From Zhaonella formicivorans (lineage in GTDB: Bacteria; Bacillota; DUOV01; Zhaonellaceae), in the NCBI RefSeq assembly GCF_004353525.1, contig NZ_CP085524.1, forward strand, positions 2,142,142-2,206,141: 64,000 bases of DNA. Reading direction: 5' to 3'. The notes below the pieces were generated by a model. That model did not search any database and had not been told where the DNA came from. It saw only the letters and a list, made by a program, of their open reading frames with translations. Position 1 is the first letter of the stretch. The number at the start of each line of letters is the position of its first letter. The translations under genes were made by a program, and so were the position numbers. Of the stretch, positions 54,860-63,660 are shown in pieces.

Positions 54860-56866
54860 TTAACACCACAAATTGAAAGCCGCAGGCATGAACGGCGCTC
54901 TTCCGCTGCTAAAAACAAGCCACGAGGGGAGCCGGTTGTTGCTTAATTCCAGAGCAAGGAAAAGAGTTTGAGCATTTGCCTGCTGTAGGTCCAACTGCCC
55001 CACAGGAATAGTCAGCAGCTCCTGTCCCAACCTAAGCGTAGCTTCCACACCGGAAGCAGTGAGCGCAGCAATCACCTGGGCGGAAACTTGCAACACCAAT
55101 ACCTCCCTGTTATATCCGTTTAAATCTACCTCTATCATCTTGGCTTGTTTTTGGCTTAAAAGCTGCACTATACCCGGCTCCAATTTAAGCTGTTCGGTTT
55201 GTCCATCGGGTATAAGATATAACACTCCTTGGCTAAGCCTATACTCCGCCCCTTCAACCGGTTCCTGTATCCTCACTGCTTTCCGGGAGTCCTTGCTTTT
55301 TTCCTGCTTTTGTTCTTCCAGCGGTTCCGACTCCTCCGGCTTTTCCGGTTCTCCGGCAGGTTGAGGGGCTTCCCGCAAGATCTGCAAACTAACCTCAGGA
55401 CCCACGTTTCCCAAGTCATCAACGGCTTTCAGCCTTACTACATGAGTACCGTAGCTTACACCCTCCAGAGTGTATGAACCACTGTTACCGGCCTTCTGCC
55501 ACTCGCCTTCATCCAGCGTAATTAAAAAGTAACCTAAATCGGCAGTTAAAGGAGCGTCGAAATGCATCTCCACCGAGGGGCCCGGAAAAGTGAAACCTTG
55601 TGGAGTGAGGAAACGGGCTTCCGGCCCGGTGTTGTCCAGACTAAATTTCTTGATAATAACCGTTCTATTGCCTGCCCGATCCCAGGACTCAACCCAGAGT
55701 TCATAATCCCCATCCGCTACTATTTCCGTGCCGGTGACAAAGACGCTGCCGTTTAATTTTATTTCCATTTGTGCCCCATTTACATCCCAAGCAGTAATTT
55801 GCGGAACCACCGGACCGCGGGTGCGGCCTTCAACCACTCCAGCCACAGTAACCTCCGGAGGAGCAGTATCAAAAATTACCGCTTCCACAGCCACCGGTGG
55901 GCTGGCCAGCTGCCTTTGCCCACCAATTACTGCTGTTGCCGTAAGATAAACTGTGGACAGCACTAAAGATGAATTGTCGAATTCAATCCTGAAAGAGCCA
56001 TCCTCCGCGGCATAAGCTGTTGCCAAAAGCCCCTTTAATCTTTGGTCTGCATAGAGCGCGAGCTTTGCACCGGGCCATGCGGCTCCATTTTCACCACTGA
56101 TTCGGGACTCTGCCAAAATACTTTGATCAAAAGTTATTTTGTTTAAATCAGGCTGGGGCGTGAGCTGCGAAATATTGAGCGCTACGGGCTGGCTGGTTTT
56201 GTGGAAAGGCAGGGCTGCAAACAAATAGACTTGTTGACAGGCCTGAGAATTGTTGAAAATAAGATAAAAAGCCCCGTCGGCATCGGCTGTTACCCTCTCT
56301 CCTAAAAGAGGAGAAGTTAACTGGCTGTCGGCACGGGCTTCAACAACAGCACCAGGCTGCACAGCTCCGGCCAGCCCTGTAATCGAAGCCTCACCGGGAA
56401 CGCGGTTATCAAAGGCTATATAAGCTGGATTAGGTGCGGCGGTTGTTGCTAATTCAAATGAGATTTGTGGCGAGGTTTTATTTCCTGCACTGCTTCTATA
56501 AAAAACGTAAAAATAACTGCTTACAGTACCTTTATTAATTATTCTGAGTTTATCAGGAAGCAGTTCATCGGCACTGAAACCAAAAGTTTGCCTAAATAGA
56601 CCCGAGTCAGGGGCGGTTTCCTCCAGCCCAAGAGTTAGCGCCTGGTGGGTAAGGCATATAACGTCCGCATAGATCCATTCTACCACGGAGCTGTCCATAT
56701 TCTGCCCCGGATCATTTATAGTCACTGTTACTGTATCATCCAGGCCGGTATAAAAAGCCTTATCAAAAGAAAAAGTGCTGCCGGTCTGAGCCAGAACACC
56801 GGTTTGTAAAGAATATAAGCTTGTGACAGTTAATAGAAAAATAAGCCAAAAGCTGTTTTTCGTCAC
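54860..56866 (-). CDS. Large exported protein with Ig-like repeats
   Basis: 668 aa. Signal peptide at 1-27 (FWLIFLLTVTSLYSLQTGVL). Two related domains begin IAFDNRVPGEASITGLAGAV and ITFDQSILAESRISGENGAA and resemble bacterial Ig-like/Big folds; another lies at about 325-410, then a Pro/Glu/Lys-rich linker (PAGEPEKPEESEPLEEQKQE) and a C-terminal domain. Function unknown; likely surface or wall. GTG at 56866 with AAAGGAGGGG. The gene is separate from its neighbours. Confidence 0.8.
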   Translation of the reverse strand: MTKNSFWLIFLLTVTSLYSLQTGVLAQTGSTFSFDKAFYTGLDDTVTVTINDPGQNMDSSVVEWIYADVICLTHQALTLGLEETAPDSGLFRQTFGFSADELLPDKLRIINKGTVSSYFYVFYRSSAGNKTSPQISFELATTAAPNPAYIAFDNRVPGEASITGLAGAVQPGAVVEARADSQLTSPLLGERVTADADGAFYLIFNNSQACQQVYLFAALPFHKTSQPVALNISQLTPQPDLNKITFDQSILAESRISGENGAAWPGAKLALYADQRLKGLLATAYAAEDGSFRIEFDNSSLVLSTVYLTATAVIGGQRQLASPPVAVEAVIFDTAPPEVTVAGVVEGRTRGPVVPQITAWDVNGAQMEIKLNGSVFVTGTEIVADGDYELWVESWDRAGNRTVIIKKFSLDNTGPEARFLTPQGFTFPGPSVEMHFDAPLTADLGYFLITLDEGEWQKAGNSGSYTLEGVSYGTHVVRLKAVDDLGNVGPEVSLQILREAPQPAGEPEKPEESEPLEEQKQEKSKDSRKAVRIQEPVEGAEYRLSQGVLYLIPDGQTEQLKLEPGIVQLLSQKQAKMIEVDLNGYNREVLVLQVSAQVIAALTASGVEATLRLGQELLTIPVGQLDLQQANAQTLFLALELSNNRLPSWLVFSSGRAPFMPAAFNLWC

Positions 56867-56957
56867 AAAAAACCCCTCCTTTGACAGCAAAATACCTTTT
56901 CTACCAAAAACAGGCATATTCCTGCCAAAGGAGAGTTAATTCCACGAATAAAAATTA

Positions 56958-58208
56958 TTAATTATCCGGCTCAAGGGATTTCAATTTCTGCCATAAGAGC
57001 ATGAGGGCAGTGTGGACCGCACGGGCTTTCACTGTCTGACGGTCGCCCAAAAACTGTTCCCTGTGCACTGTTATTTCTCCGCGAAAATCAACCGCCAGAT
57101 ATACCAGTCCCACAGGTTTTTCTGCACTTCCCCCGCCTGGACCCGCGATTCCCGTTATGCCTACGCCCAGGTCGGTGTGGGCGTATTCCCGTATGCCTTT
57201 GGCCATCTCCCTGGCAGTATTGGGACTAACCGCCCCATAAGCCGAGAGGGTTTTCAGCCCGACCCCCAGCAGCCTGTTTTTAAAGCGGTTGGCATAAGTC
57301 ACTGCGCCCAGTTGAAAATAGTTGGAACTGCCGGGCACATTGGTCAGACGATGGGCCAAAAGTCCCCCGGTGCAGGATTCTGCCGTGGCAATAGTCAGCT
57401 TGTGGGCGCTTAGTAACCCCCCAACTGCCTGCTCCAAGGTCTCTTCATCCACACCAAAAATGTATTCTCCCAAGCGCTCCCTGACCTGCCGCTCCAATTG
57501 GGCTATCATCCGGCAGGCCAGCTCAGAATTTTCCGCCTTGGCAGTTATCCGCAGGTGAACTTCACCCATCTTTACCGTTGGAGCGAGGGTGGGATTAGCG
57601 CTGGCAATTAAATCCCTAACTTTTTCTTCTACCAGGGGCTCGCCCAGCCCAATTACTTTCAGCACCCTTGATTTTATCACCGCTTCCAAAGGTTTGTTAG
57701 CCTTGAGGTATGGTATAACCTGCTCGGTAAACATAATCTCCATCTCCCGGGGGGGCCCCGGTAAGAGCACGTAAACAGAACCTTCCTGTTCCACCATTAA
57801 ACCCGGCGCAGTGCCCACCCGGTTATCCAGCACCCGGGCTCCTGCAGGGGCTAAGGCCTGTTTCATATTGGCAGCGGCAAAAGGCAGCCCGCGCAGCTCA
57901 AAAAAGCGCTTGACAATCTCCAGCGCTTCAGGGTTTTCAACCAGTTCCAGCCCCAGAGCGTCTGCCAGTGCTTCCCTGGTCACGTCATCTTCTGTAGGAC
58001 CCAAGCCCCCGTTAATAATCACCAAATCTGCTTTGCCTCGAGCCGCCGCAATTGCTTCAGCAATTCTCTTGCGATTATCCCCAACGGTAACCTGGGTAAA
58101 TAGGTCAATGCCCCGGTCCGCCAGCTGCCTGGCCAAATACTGGGCATTGGTATTAACAATTTGGCCCAGCAACAATTCTGTGCCGGTAAAAATCAAATAT
58201 GCCTTCAT
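56958..58208 (-). CDS. cinA: CinA, competence-damage/NMN amidohydrolase family protein
   Basis: 416 aa two-domain protein. N-terminal MoCF/ADP-ribose-pyrophosphatase domain at 1-170 (GLGPTEDDVTREALADALG), C-terminal PncC deamidase at 255-410 (ESCTGGLLAHRLTNVPGSS, GITGIAGPGGG). Recycles nicotinamide mononucleotide in NAD metabolism. ATG with GGGGGTGTCACA. A terminator and a small coiled-coil gene lie upstream. Confidence 0.93.
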   Translation of the reverse strand: MKAYLIFTGTELLLGQIVNTNAQYLARQLADRGIDLFTQVTVGDNRKRIAEAIAAARGKADLVIINGGLGPTEDDVTREALADALGLELVENPEALEIVKRFFELRGLPFAAANMKQALAPAGARVLDNRVGTAPGLMVEQEGSVYVLLPGPPREMEIMFTEQVIPYLKANKPLEAVIKSRVLKVIGLGEPLVEEKVRDLIASANPTLAPTVKMGEVHLRITAKAENSELACRMIAQLERQVRERLGEYIFGVDEETLEQAVGGLLSAHKLTIATAESCTGGLLAHRLTNVPGSSNYFQLGAVTYANRFKNRLLGVGLKTLSAYGAVSPNTAREMAKGIREYAHTDLGVGITGIAGPGGGSAEKPVGLVYLAVDFRGEITVHREQFLGDRQTVKARAVHTALMLLWQKLKSLEPDN

Positions 58209-58236
58209 TGTGACACCCCCGTTATTGTTTCCTTAA

Positions 58237-58270
58237 AAGAATACTCCCGTCAAACGGGAGTATTCTAATA
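58237..58270 (-). terminator. Terminator after small coiled-coil gene
   Basis: AGAATACTCCCGT-TTG-ACGGGAGTATTCT then TTTAAGG on the minus strand; perfect 13-bp stem. Confidence 0.9.
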
Positions 58271-58271
58271 T

Positions 58272-58508
58272 CTACTCAATTTGCTTTTTTAACTTTTGTA
58301 CCCGATCCTTCAGTTCCGCCACCTGGCCTTGAAGCTCCGTCAACCTGACAGAGAGAGCCTCATGCACATAGCTTTCAGCTACCAGCGGGTCTTCCCCCGA
58401 GCCGGGAATTAAGCCTCCCGGTCCAGCCTGAGCCTGCCTCCCAGCAATAAATCCTATAACCGCTAAAAACATCAGTATTATTGCACTCAAGATAGTTCTT
58501 TTTTTCAT
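58272..58508 (-). CDS. Small membrane-anchored coiled-coil protein
   Basis: 78 aa. Membrane segment at 6-24 (ILSAIILMFLAVIGFIAG), then a C-terminal heptad region (VRLTELQGQVAELKDRVQKL). Not recognised; may dimerise outside the membrane. Shine-Dalgarno is weak (GGTGG). It has its own terminator. Confidence 0.65.
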   Translation of the reverse strand: MKKRTILSAIILMFLAVIGFIAGRQAQAGPGGLIPGSGEDPLVAESYVHEALSVRLTELQGQVAELKDRVQKLKKQIE

Positions 58509-58529
58509 TTAACCACCAAAATAAATTTA

Positions 58530-58677
58530 ATCGTCGTTAGTCCTTAGTCGCTTAGGAGTCCCAAGTATAAGTCCCCAGTCACTAGTCCCCAGTTATATCT
58601 TTAAAACTAGTGACTAGTGACTGCTCCAGAGAAATACATGCACCCAACGACTGATAGCTGACAGCTGATGGCTGATC
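58530..58677. repeat. Repeat cluster D4/B7 upstream of small coiled-coil gene
   Basis: ATCGTCGTTAGTCCTTAGTC, CCCCAGTCACTAGTCCCCAG and ACTAGTGACTAGTGAC, then CTGATAGCTGACAGCTGATG. Mixed D-type inverted repeats and AGCTGAT-type units next to the end of the transferase gene. Confidence 0.6.
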
Positions 58678-58680
58678 AGG

Positions 58681-59757
58681 CTATCCCCGCAGTTTGACCT
58701 TGTCCGGATTCATCCTGGTAGGTACACGGTGGGAAGCGTGGCCTGATAATACACCCAGCTTGTTGGCGCCAATCAATACAAGCGTGGCAATCCCGATTAA
58801 AACCATATAGCTTTGCGCAGTCGAAAGCCTGTTTAAGAGTACGGCGCTGGCCCCTAGAAAAACATTTATCCCGTAAATTGCCAGCACAGTCTGCTTATGG
58901 CTCAGACCCAGCTCCAGCAAACAGTGGTGCAAATGCTTCTTATCCGGCTGAAAGATAGGCTGACCGTTGGAAAAACGACGTATGATTGCGAACATGGTAT
59001 CCATAATGGGAATACCTAAAATTACAATAGGTATAAAGAGCGAAATAACCGTAGCTCCTTTGGTCAAACCCTCGATCGCCAACGCACCCAGATTAAAGCC
59101 GAGAAACAAAGAACCGCTGTCCCCCATGAAAATTTGAGCCGGATTGAAATTATATTTTAAGAAACCCAGAACAGCCGCTGCCAAAATCAGCGCCAGCACG
59201 GCTATTTCGGGCAGCCCTTCTGACCAGGCAACTACTGCCATCGTTACCGCAGCAATAGCAGAAGTACCGGCAGCCAGCCCGTCTAAACCGTCAATCAGGT
59301 TGATGGCGTTGGTTATACCGATAATCCAAAACAGAGTAACGGGTGTGGACAGTTTCAGGTCTACCAGGTCAATTATCCCGCCATTAAAAGGATTGGTAAT
59401 GAACTCCACCCGATAGCCGAACTGCACTGCCACCAATGCAGCTACAATCTGCCCCAAGAGCTTCACCTTAGGCGACAAACCGTAAGTATCATCCAGCAGG
59501 CCCACAAGCATTATGATGAGTCCCCCGAGCAAAAGCCCTAAAACCTGGGTTGTTAAAGGCTGGGTAAAGAGGACAGTCAAGGTAAAGGCCAGGTAAATTG
59601 CCAAGCCCCCTAAACGGGGCATAACCTGCTTATGAACCTTACGAGCATTCGGGGCATCGGTAGCCCCGATCTTAATTGCCAATTTCTTGACGAAAGGGGT
59701 CGCCCCCATAGCTATTGCACACGACATAATCAACACAGGCAACAAAGATAATTCCAC
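58681..59757 (-). CDS. Glycosyl-1-phosphate transferase of the WecA/TagO/MraY family
   Basis: 358 aa, ten to eleven membrane segments. Key cytoplasmic loops: DDTYGLSPKVKLLGQ, NAINLIDGLDGLAAG and MGDSGSLFLGF; these bind magnesium and UDP-sugar. It moves GlcNAc-1-phosphate to undecaprenyl phosphate, the first step of teichoic acid or other surface polymers. GTG at 59757 has GGGGGGAG; the earlier GTG at 59790 has none. Confidence 0.92.
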   Translation of the reverse strand: MELSLLPVLIMSCAIAMGATPFVKKLAIKIGATDAPNARKVHKQVMPRLGGLAIYLAFTLTVLFTQPLTTQVLGLLLGGLIIMLVGLLDDTYGLSPKVKLLGQIVAALVAVQFGYRVEFITNPFNGGIIDLVDLKLSTPVTLFWIIGITNAINLIDGLDGLAAGTSAIAAVTMAVVAWSEGLPEIAVLALILAAAVLGFLKYNFNPAQIFMGDSGSLFLGFNLGALAIEGLTKGATVISLFIPIVILGIPIMDTMFAIIRRFSNGQPIFQPDKKHLHHCLLELGLSHKQTVLAIYGINVFLGASAVLLNRLSTAQSYMVLIGIATLVLIGANKLGVLSGHASHRVPTRMNPDKVKLRG

Positions 59758-59795
59758 AAAACTCCCCCCAAGGGCTAACGCCGGTTCCACTAAGC

Positions 59796-59845
59796 CGTCA
59801 GCTTTCAGCTATCAGCCATCAGCCGTCAGCTAAAAGCTAAAATAC
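59796..59845. repeat. AGCTTTCAGC-type tract (B8)
   Basis: GCCGTCAGCTTTCAGCTATC, AGCCATCAGCCGTCAGC, TAAAAGCTAAAAT, immediately upstream of the transferase gene. Confidence 0.55.
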
Positions 59846-60045
59846 TTTACATCTTCCGGTTTTAACTAGCATAGGCGTCAGCCAATCTATCAAATATTTT
59901 AAGAGATAGCTACATATCACTGTTAGCTATTATAGTACCAGGGGTTCTAAATTTCAACATTTAAATGCCAATTAAATATCGACAAGCATTATTCATTGTC
60001 AAAAGCGGCTTGCAGGCTTAAAGCGAAAAGGCGCTTTACTTTTGG

Positions 60046-60471
60046 CTATTTCTCAATGGCAAACATCAGCTCAGCCTCACAAGCCAGCTCTTCGCCTACA
60101 AAAGCCCTCCCCTGGGCTTTACCGATTCTGCCCCGCAGCTTCAGCACTTCCATTTCCAAACGAAGGACATCCCCCGGAACTACCTGCCGCCGGAAACGGG
60201 CATTATCAACTCCTGCCAAGAAAGCAATTTTCCCCTGGTATTCCGGTTTGCTCAAAATCAGTACCGCCCCTACCTGAGCCAGGGCCTCGATGATCAGCAC
60301 ACCCGGCATTACCGGATAACCGGGAAAATGGCCGGCAAAAAACGGCTCATTAACGGTAACATTCTTCAAGCCAATAACGCGCTTATCTTCTTCAAACTCT
60401 ACTATTCTGTCTACCAATAAGAAAGGATAACGATGAGGTAAAACCTTCTGAATAGCGTTGATATCCAACAT
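60046..60471 (-). CDS. fabZ: 3-hydroxyacyl-ACP dehydratase FabZ
   Basis: 141 aa, standard size. Catalytic His and Glu sit in [20 protein letters not shown]. Dehydrates 3-hydroxyacyl-ACP in fatty acid synthesis. ATG with GGAGGTTTTTGC. It lies between the MurJ gene and the transferase, all on the minus strand, giving an envelope-synthesis neighbourhood. Confidence 0.97.
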   Translation of the reverse strand: MLDINAIQKVLPHRYPFLLVDRIVEFEEDKRVIGLKNVTVNEPFFAGHFPGYPVMPGVLIIEALAQVGAVLILSKPEYQGKIAFLAGVDNARFRRQVVPGDVLRLEMEVLKLRGRIGKAQGRAFVGEELACEAELMFAIEK

Positions 60472-60537
60472 GCAAAAACCTCCAGCTTTAAAAAAAATTC
60501 GACAATATCCTGCTTATCTCCTGCCATGCTTCCCAGG

Positions 60538-62091
60538 TTATTTTAAGGAAGCTGCAGCGGATTTTCTGCGCAGACGACCCAGGAACCATCCAGCCTCTTC
60601 TACTTTAAGGAGTATAACCAAAACCGCATACAAAACTGTCCCCAGGCCGCCGGCTAAACACACCTCCAGCAAGAGACCAATTTTCCCCGTTCCAAAAAAA
60701 CTGCCGAATCCTGCCAGGAGCACCATCATACTTGCAGCCATAATGAGCGCAGCAAGCAAACATTTCACAGTTGTCAGGAGGCTGGGAACTAACTGCAGTT
60801 CTTTAATCCGATGCTGCAAAGCCCAGTAAAGCTGGATCATATTCACCCCGGCAGCCAGGGAATTAGCCAGGGCCAGTCCTCCATGTCCCAGGAGGGGCAA
60901 AAGGACTATACTAAAGGCGATGTTTACCAGCACCGAAACTGCCCCGTAAAGAAGCGGAGTTTTAAGATCTTCCAGCGCATAAAAGGCCCTGGTTAAAACA
61001 GTATTCACAGCTAAAAACCATAGTCCCACGCTAAAGTATAAAAGCGCCACCGCGGTCTGGGCAGTAGCCTCCGCATCAAAAGCGCCCCGCTCAAACAAGA
61101 GGCGGACTACCGGTTCTTTTAAAACTATGAGACTCAGGGCAGCAGGAAGAATTGTAACGGTTACCGCACCCAACCCCCGAGAAATAGTCCGGGCCAATCC
61201 TTCATTGTCTTTTTTAGCAACACCTTCAGCCATGGCCGGAAATACGGCAGTTGACACAGCGGCTACAAAAACCCCCAAGGGAAGATTCATCAGCCGGTTG
61301 GCAAAGTCCAGAGCAGTGATGCTGCCGGGAGTCAGGCTGGAAGCAAAAAATCTGTTTAAAGCGAGAAGTATCTGATTTACGGCAATGCTTAAAGACATGG
61401 GCAATACTCTCATGGCTAACTTCCGCACTGCCGGATGCCTCAAGTCAAGAATAAAATGAAATCTGAACCTGATTTTTTTCAAATTAGGGAGTTGAATAAA
61501 CAAAAAACCGATAAAGCCGGCCAGTGTACCCACAGCCAACCCTTGGATCCGGTATTTCGCCCCAAAGAGCACAACTGCTAAAATCACGATTATATTAGCA
61601 AAAGCAGGGGCAAAAGCAGGCATGGTAAACTGTTTGCCGGCATTTAGCACGCCGGTTATGAGCATGCCCAAACCCATAAATATAATTGAAGGAAACATAA
61701 TTCGGCTTAAATAGGCTGTCAGCTGCACTGTTTCCCCATCAAATCCTGGCGCTAAAATTTTCACCAGCTGGGGGGCAAAAATTATGCCTAAAAGAGTTAT
61801 AACTCCGAGGGCCAGGGTGGTTCCGTTAATCATGGAGGAAACAACCCGCCAGCCCTCATCCTCTTCCTCCCGCAAGAGATAACCGGTAACTGCCGGTACC
61901 ATAACAGTAGCAAAGGCCATGCCCAGGATAGCCTGTAAGGAGTAGGGCAAAGTATAAGCTACCAAATATGCGTCGGTAGCGCCTGTGGCCCCGAATTCCC
62001 TGGCAATGACCGCATCCCGGACAAAGCCCAGCAAACGGCTGATTAAATTCATCATTAAAACAATGAAAGCTGCACGAGCTACCTTGCTCAC
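60538..62091 (-). CDS. murJ: MurJ lipid II flippase (MviN family)
   Basis: 517 aa, 14 membrane segments, MOP-superfamily fold. Family blocks: ISRLLGFVRDAVIAREFGAT, LNRFFASSLTPGSITALDFA, LPLGVFVAAVSTAVFPAMAE. Flips lipid II across the membrane for peptidoglycan assembly. GTG start with AGAGGGGATGG. A perfect palindromic repeat lies directly upstream. Confidence 0.93.
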   Translation of the reverse strand: MSKVARAAFIVLMMNLISRLLGFVRDAVIAREFGATGATDAYLVAYTLPYSLQAILGMAFATVMVPAVTGYLLREEEDEGWRVVSSMINGTTLALGVITLLGIIFAPQLVKILAPGFDGETVQLTAYLSRIMFPSIIFMGLGMLITGVLNAGKQFTMPAFAPAFANIIVILAVVLFGAKYRIQGLAVGTLAGFIGFLFIQLPNLKKIRFRFHFILDLRHPAVRKLAMRVLPMSLSIAVNQILLALNRFFASSLTPGSITALDFANRLMNLPLGVFVAAVSTAVFPAMAEGVAKKDNEGLARTISRGLGAVTVTILPAALSLIVLKEPVVRLLFERGAFDAEATAQTAVALLYFSVGLWFLAVNTVLTRAFYALEDLKTPLLYGAVSVLVNIAFSIVLLPLLGHGGLALANSLAAGVNMIQLYWALQHRIKELQLVPSLLTTVKCLLAALIMAASMMVLLAGFGSFFGTGKIGLLLEVCLAGGLGTVLYAVLVILLKVEEAGWFLGRLRRKSAAASLK

Positions 62092-62106
62092 CGGCCATCC
62101 CCTCTT

Positions 62107-62178
62107 TGAGTCAGGGGACGGTTCTCTGACTCACTTCAATAATGAGTCAGAGAACCGTCCCCTGACTCACTGACTCAT
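62107..62178. repeat. GAACCGTCCCC perfect palindrome (copy A5)
   Basis: Two 27-nt arms (62107-62133 and 62143-62169), each TGAGTCAG...CTGACTCA, are exact reverse complements around a 9-nt loop. The clearest of the five family copies. Confidence 0.92.
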
Positions 62179-62238
62179 TTTCTGGCATATTTTATACTTT
62201 AGACATTATACTTCTACTAATTAAGGATGGCAATGGCA

Positions 62239-63498
62239 TTATTTTGGAGTCGTTTGGCCGGTAATTAAATTAATCGTTTTAGTGCTGTCATCCCACTTCA
62301 ATTCCACTCCGAAAGTTTTGGCGGCAAAGCGCAGCGGTACCAATAAAGTACCCGACCTCATTACCGGAGGGGTTTCCATGCTCACCGGAACGCCGTTAAC
62401 CAATGCTTCCGCTTTATCCACCGTCAGCACAACCTGCAGATTATCTTTATTGGCGGTGAGCGTCTTAGTCGCATTATCCCAGCTCATCCATGCCCCAAAA
62501 GCTGTAAAGATATCCCTGGCGGGAATTAGCGTACTACCGCCCACGGTCATTGGCAGTATCTCCGTATAAAGCCACTTGCCGTTCAAATAGGTCTTGATGG
62601 ATTTGTCATCCAGCCTGAGCAGCGTTGGCTTGCCGTTGGTGTAGCTGGCACTGAGGTAAAAGGAGCCGTCGGCAGCGCCGGCCACCCCCCACTGGTTCAT
62701 AATGGGCAAATCACGGAGCACATCCTGCCAGCTAATAATCTTCACCACTTGGTTGGCAGCATCCAGTTCCAGCAGGCGGGCGCTGGCAAAATCCACAATA
62801 GTTGTGCTGCCATCTTCATGACGTACCACATCTATGGGCCCGGAAAGTTTGCCCAAAGCGGTGCCGCCTTTGCCGTCACCGTACTGCCAGACAATAGCCC
62901 CTTTGCTGTTTACTTCGATTACTTTCCCACCGCCGTAACCTTTGTCGACAATTAAGGTGTTCCCGTTGCCAAGCCTTCTGGCCCTAACCGGGTTGACCAA
63001 GCCTTGACTATAGGACCAGACTTCTTTTTTGGCCGTGGTAACCTCCAGCACCTTCTGCGGGGTCACAATCAGAGTATTCCCGTTAGGAAGCCGGTCGGCA
63101 AAACGAGGGGCATGGGCCCTGCTTTTAAAATCGTAACTCCAGACAATATTGTTTTTGCCATCAACCTCAATTACCCTTGGTATGAAGGGATATCCCGGAG
63201 CGCCGCTGTCAGCAATGAGGGTATTGCCGTTCGAGAGCCGCACAGCGCTGTTGGCCTGTATAGGCCCAAACTCCCAGACAACCTCCTTAGCGCTGTTTAC
63301 CTCCAACACCGCCGGGTTTAAATAACCATTGCGGGCAAAAAGCACGTTACCATTTTCTAAAACACTGACAAAGCCGGGATGGGCTGTGGTGACGCTGTCC
63401 CGCCACTCCCACTGCACCCTGGAGGACCCGGCCATGGCAGACGTAGCGTAAGTTAGCAAGGTTAAGACAGTTAGCAACAATACTAAGATTTTTTTCAT
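62239..63498 (-). CDS. Exported beta-propeller protein with C-terminal copper-amine-oxidase-N-like domain
   Basis: 419 aa. Signal peptide at 1-23. Residues 30-280 hold repeated blades with NGNTLI and V.EV....V.W cores (NGNVLFARNG, NGNTLIADSG, NGNTLIVTPQ, NGNTLIVDKG), an arylsulfotransferase/PQQ-like propeller. C-terminal domain at about 300-410 matches the CuAO_N1-type module (LIPARDIFTAFGAWMSWDN, LVPLRFAAKTFGVELKWDD). Function unknown; likely surface associated. ATG with GGGGGTTACT. Confidence 0.82.
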   Translation of the reverse strand: MKKILVLLLTVLTLLTYATSAMAGSSRVQWEWRDSVTTAHPGFVSVLENGNVLFARNGYLNPAVLEVNSAKEVVWEFGPIQANSAVRLSNGNTLIADSGAPGYPFIPRVIEVDGKNNIVWSYDFKSRAHAPRFADRLPNGNTLIVTPQKVLEVTTAKKEVWSYSQGLVNPVRARRLGNGNTLIVDKGYGGGKVIEVNSKGAIVWQYGDGKGGTALGKLSGPIDVVRHEDGSTTIVDFASARLLELDAANQVVKIISWQDVLRDLPIMNQWGVAGAADGSFYLSASYTNGKPTLLRLDDKSIKTYLNGKWLYTEILPMTVGGSTLIPARDIFTAFGAWMSWDNATKTLTANKDNLQVVLTVDKAEALVNGVPVSMETPPVMRSGTLLVPLRFAAKTFGVELKWDDSTKTINLITGQTTPK

Positions 63499-63609
63499 AG
63501 TAACCCCCGTCTTAGTTGTTAGTTGTTGGTTGTCGGTTGTTAGTCTTAGTTGTATGTATTCCTCTGGAGCAACCCCGGATTTAAAGCTTATTTAGGGTTA
63601 ATTCCAATA

Positions 63610-63660
63610 GCTGATCGCTGATAGCTGACAGCTGATGGCTGAAGGCTGCTAGCTGACGGC
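63610..63660. repeat. AGCTGAT-type tract (B9)
   Basis: TAGCTGATCGCTGATAGCTG, ACAGCTGATGGCTGAAGGC and TGCTAGCTGACGG, ending at the stop codon of the next gene. Confidence 0.6.
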
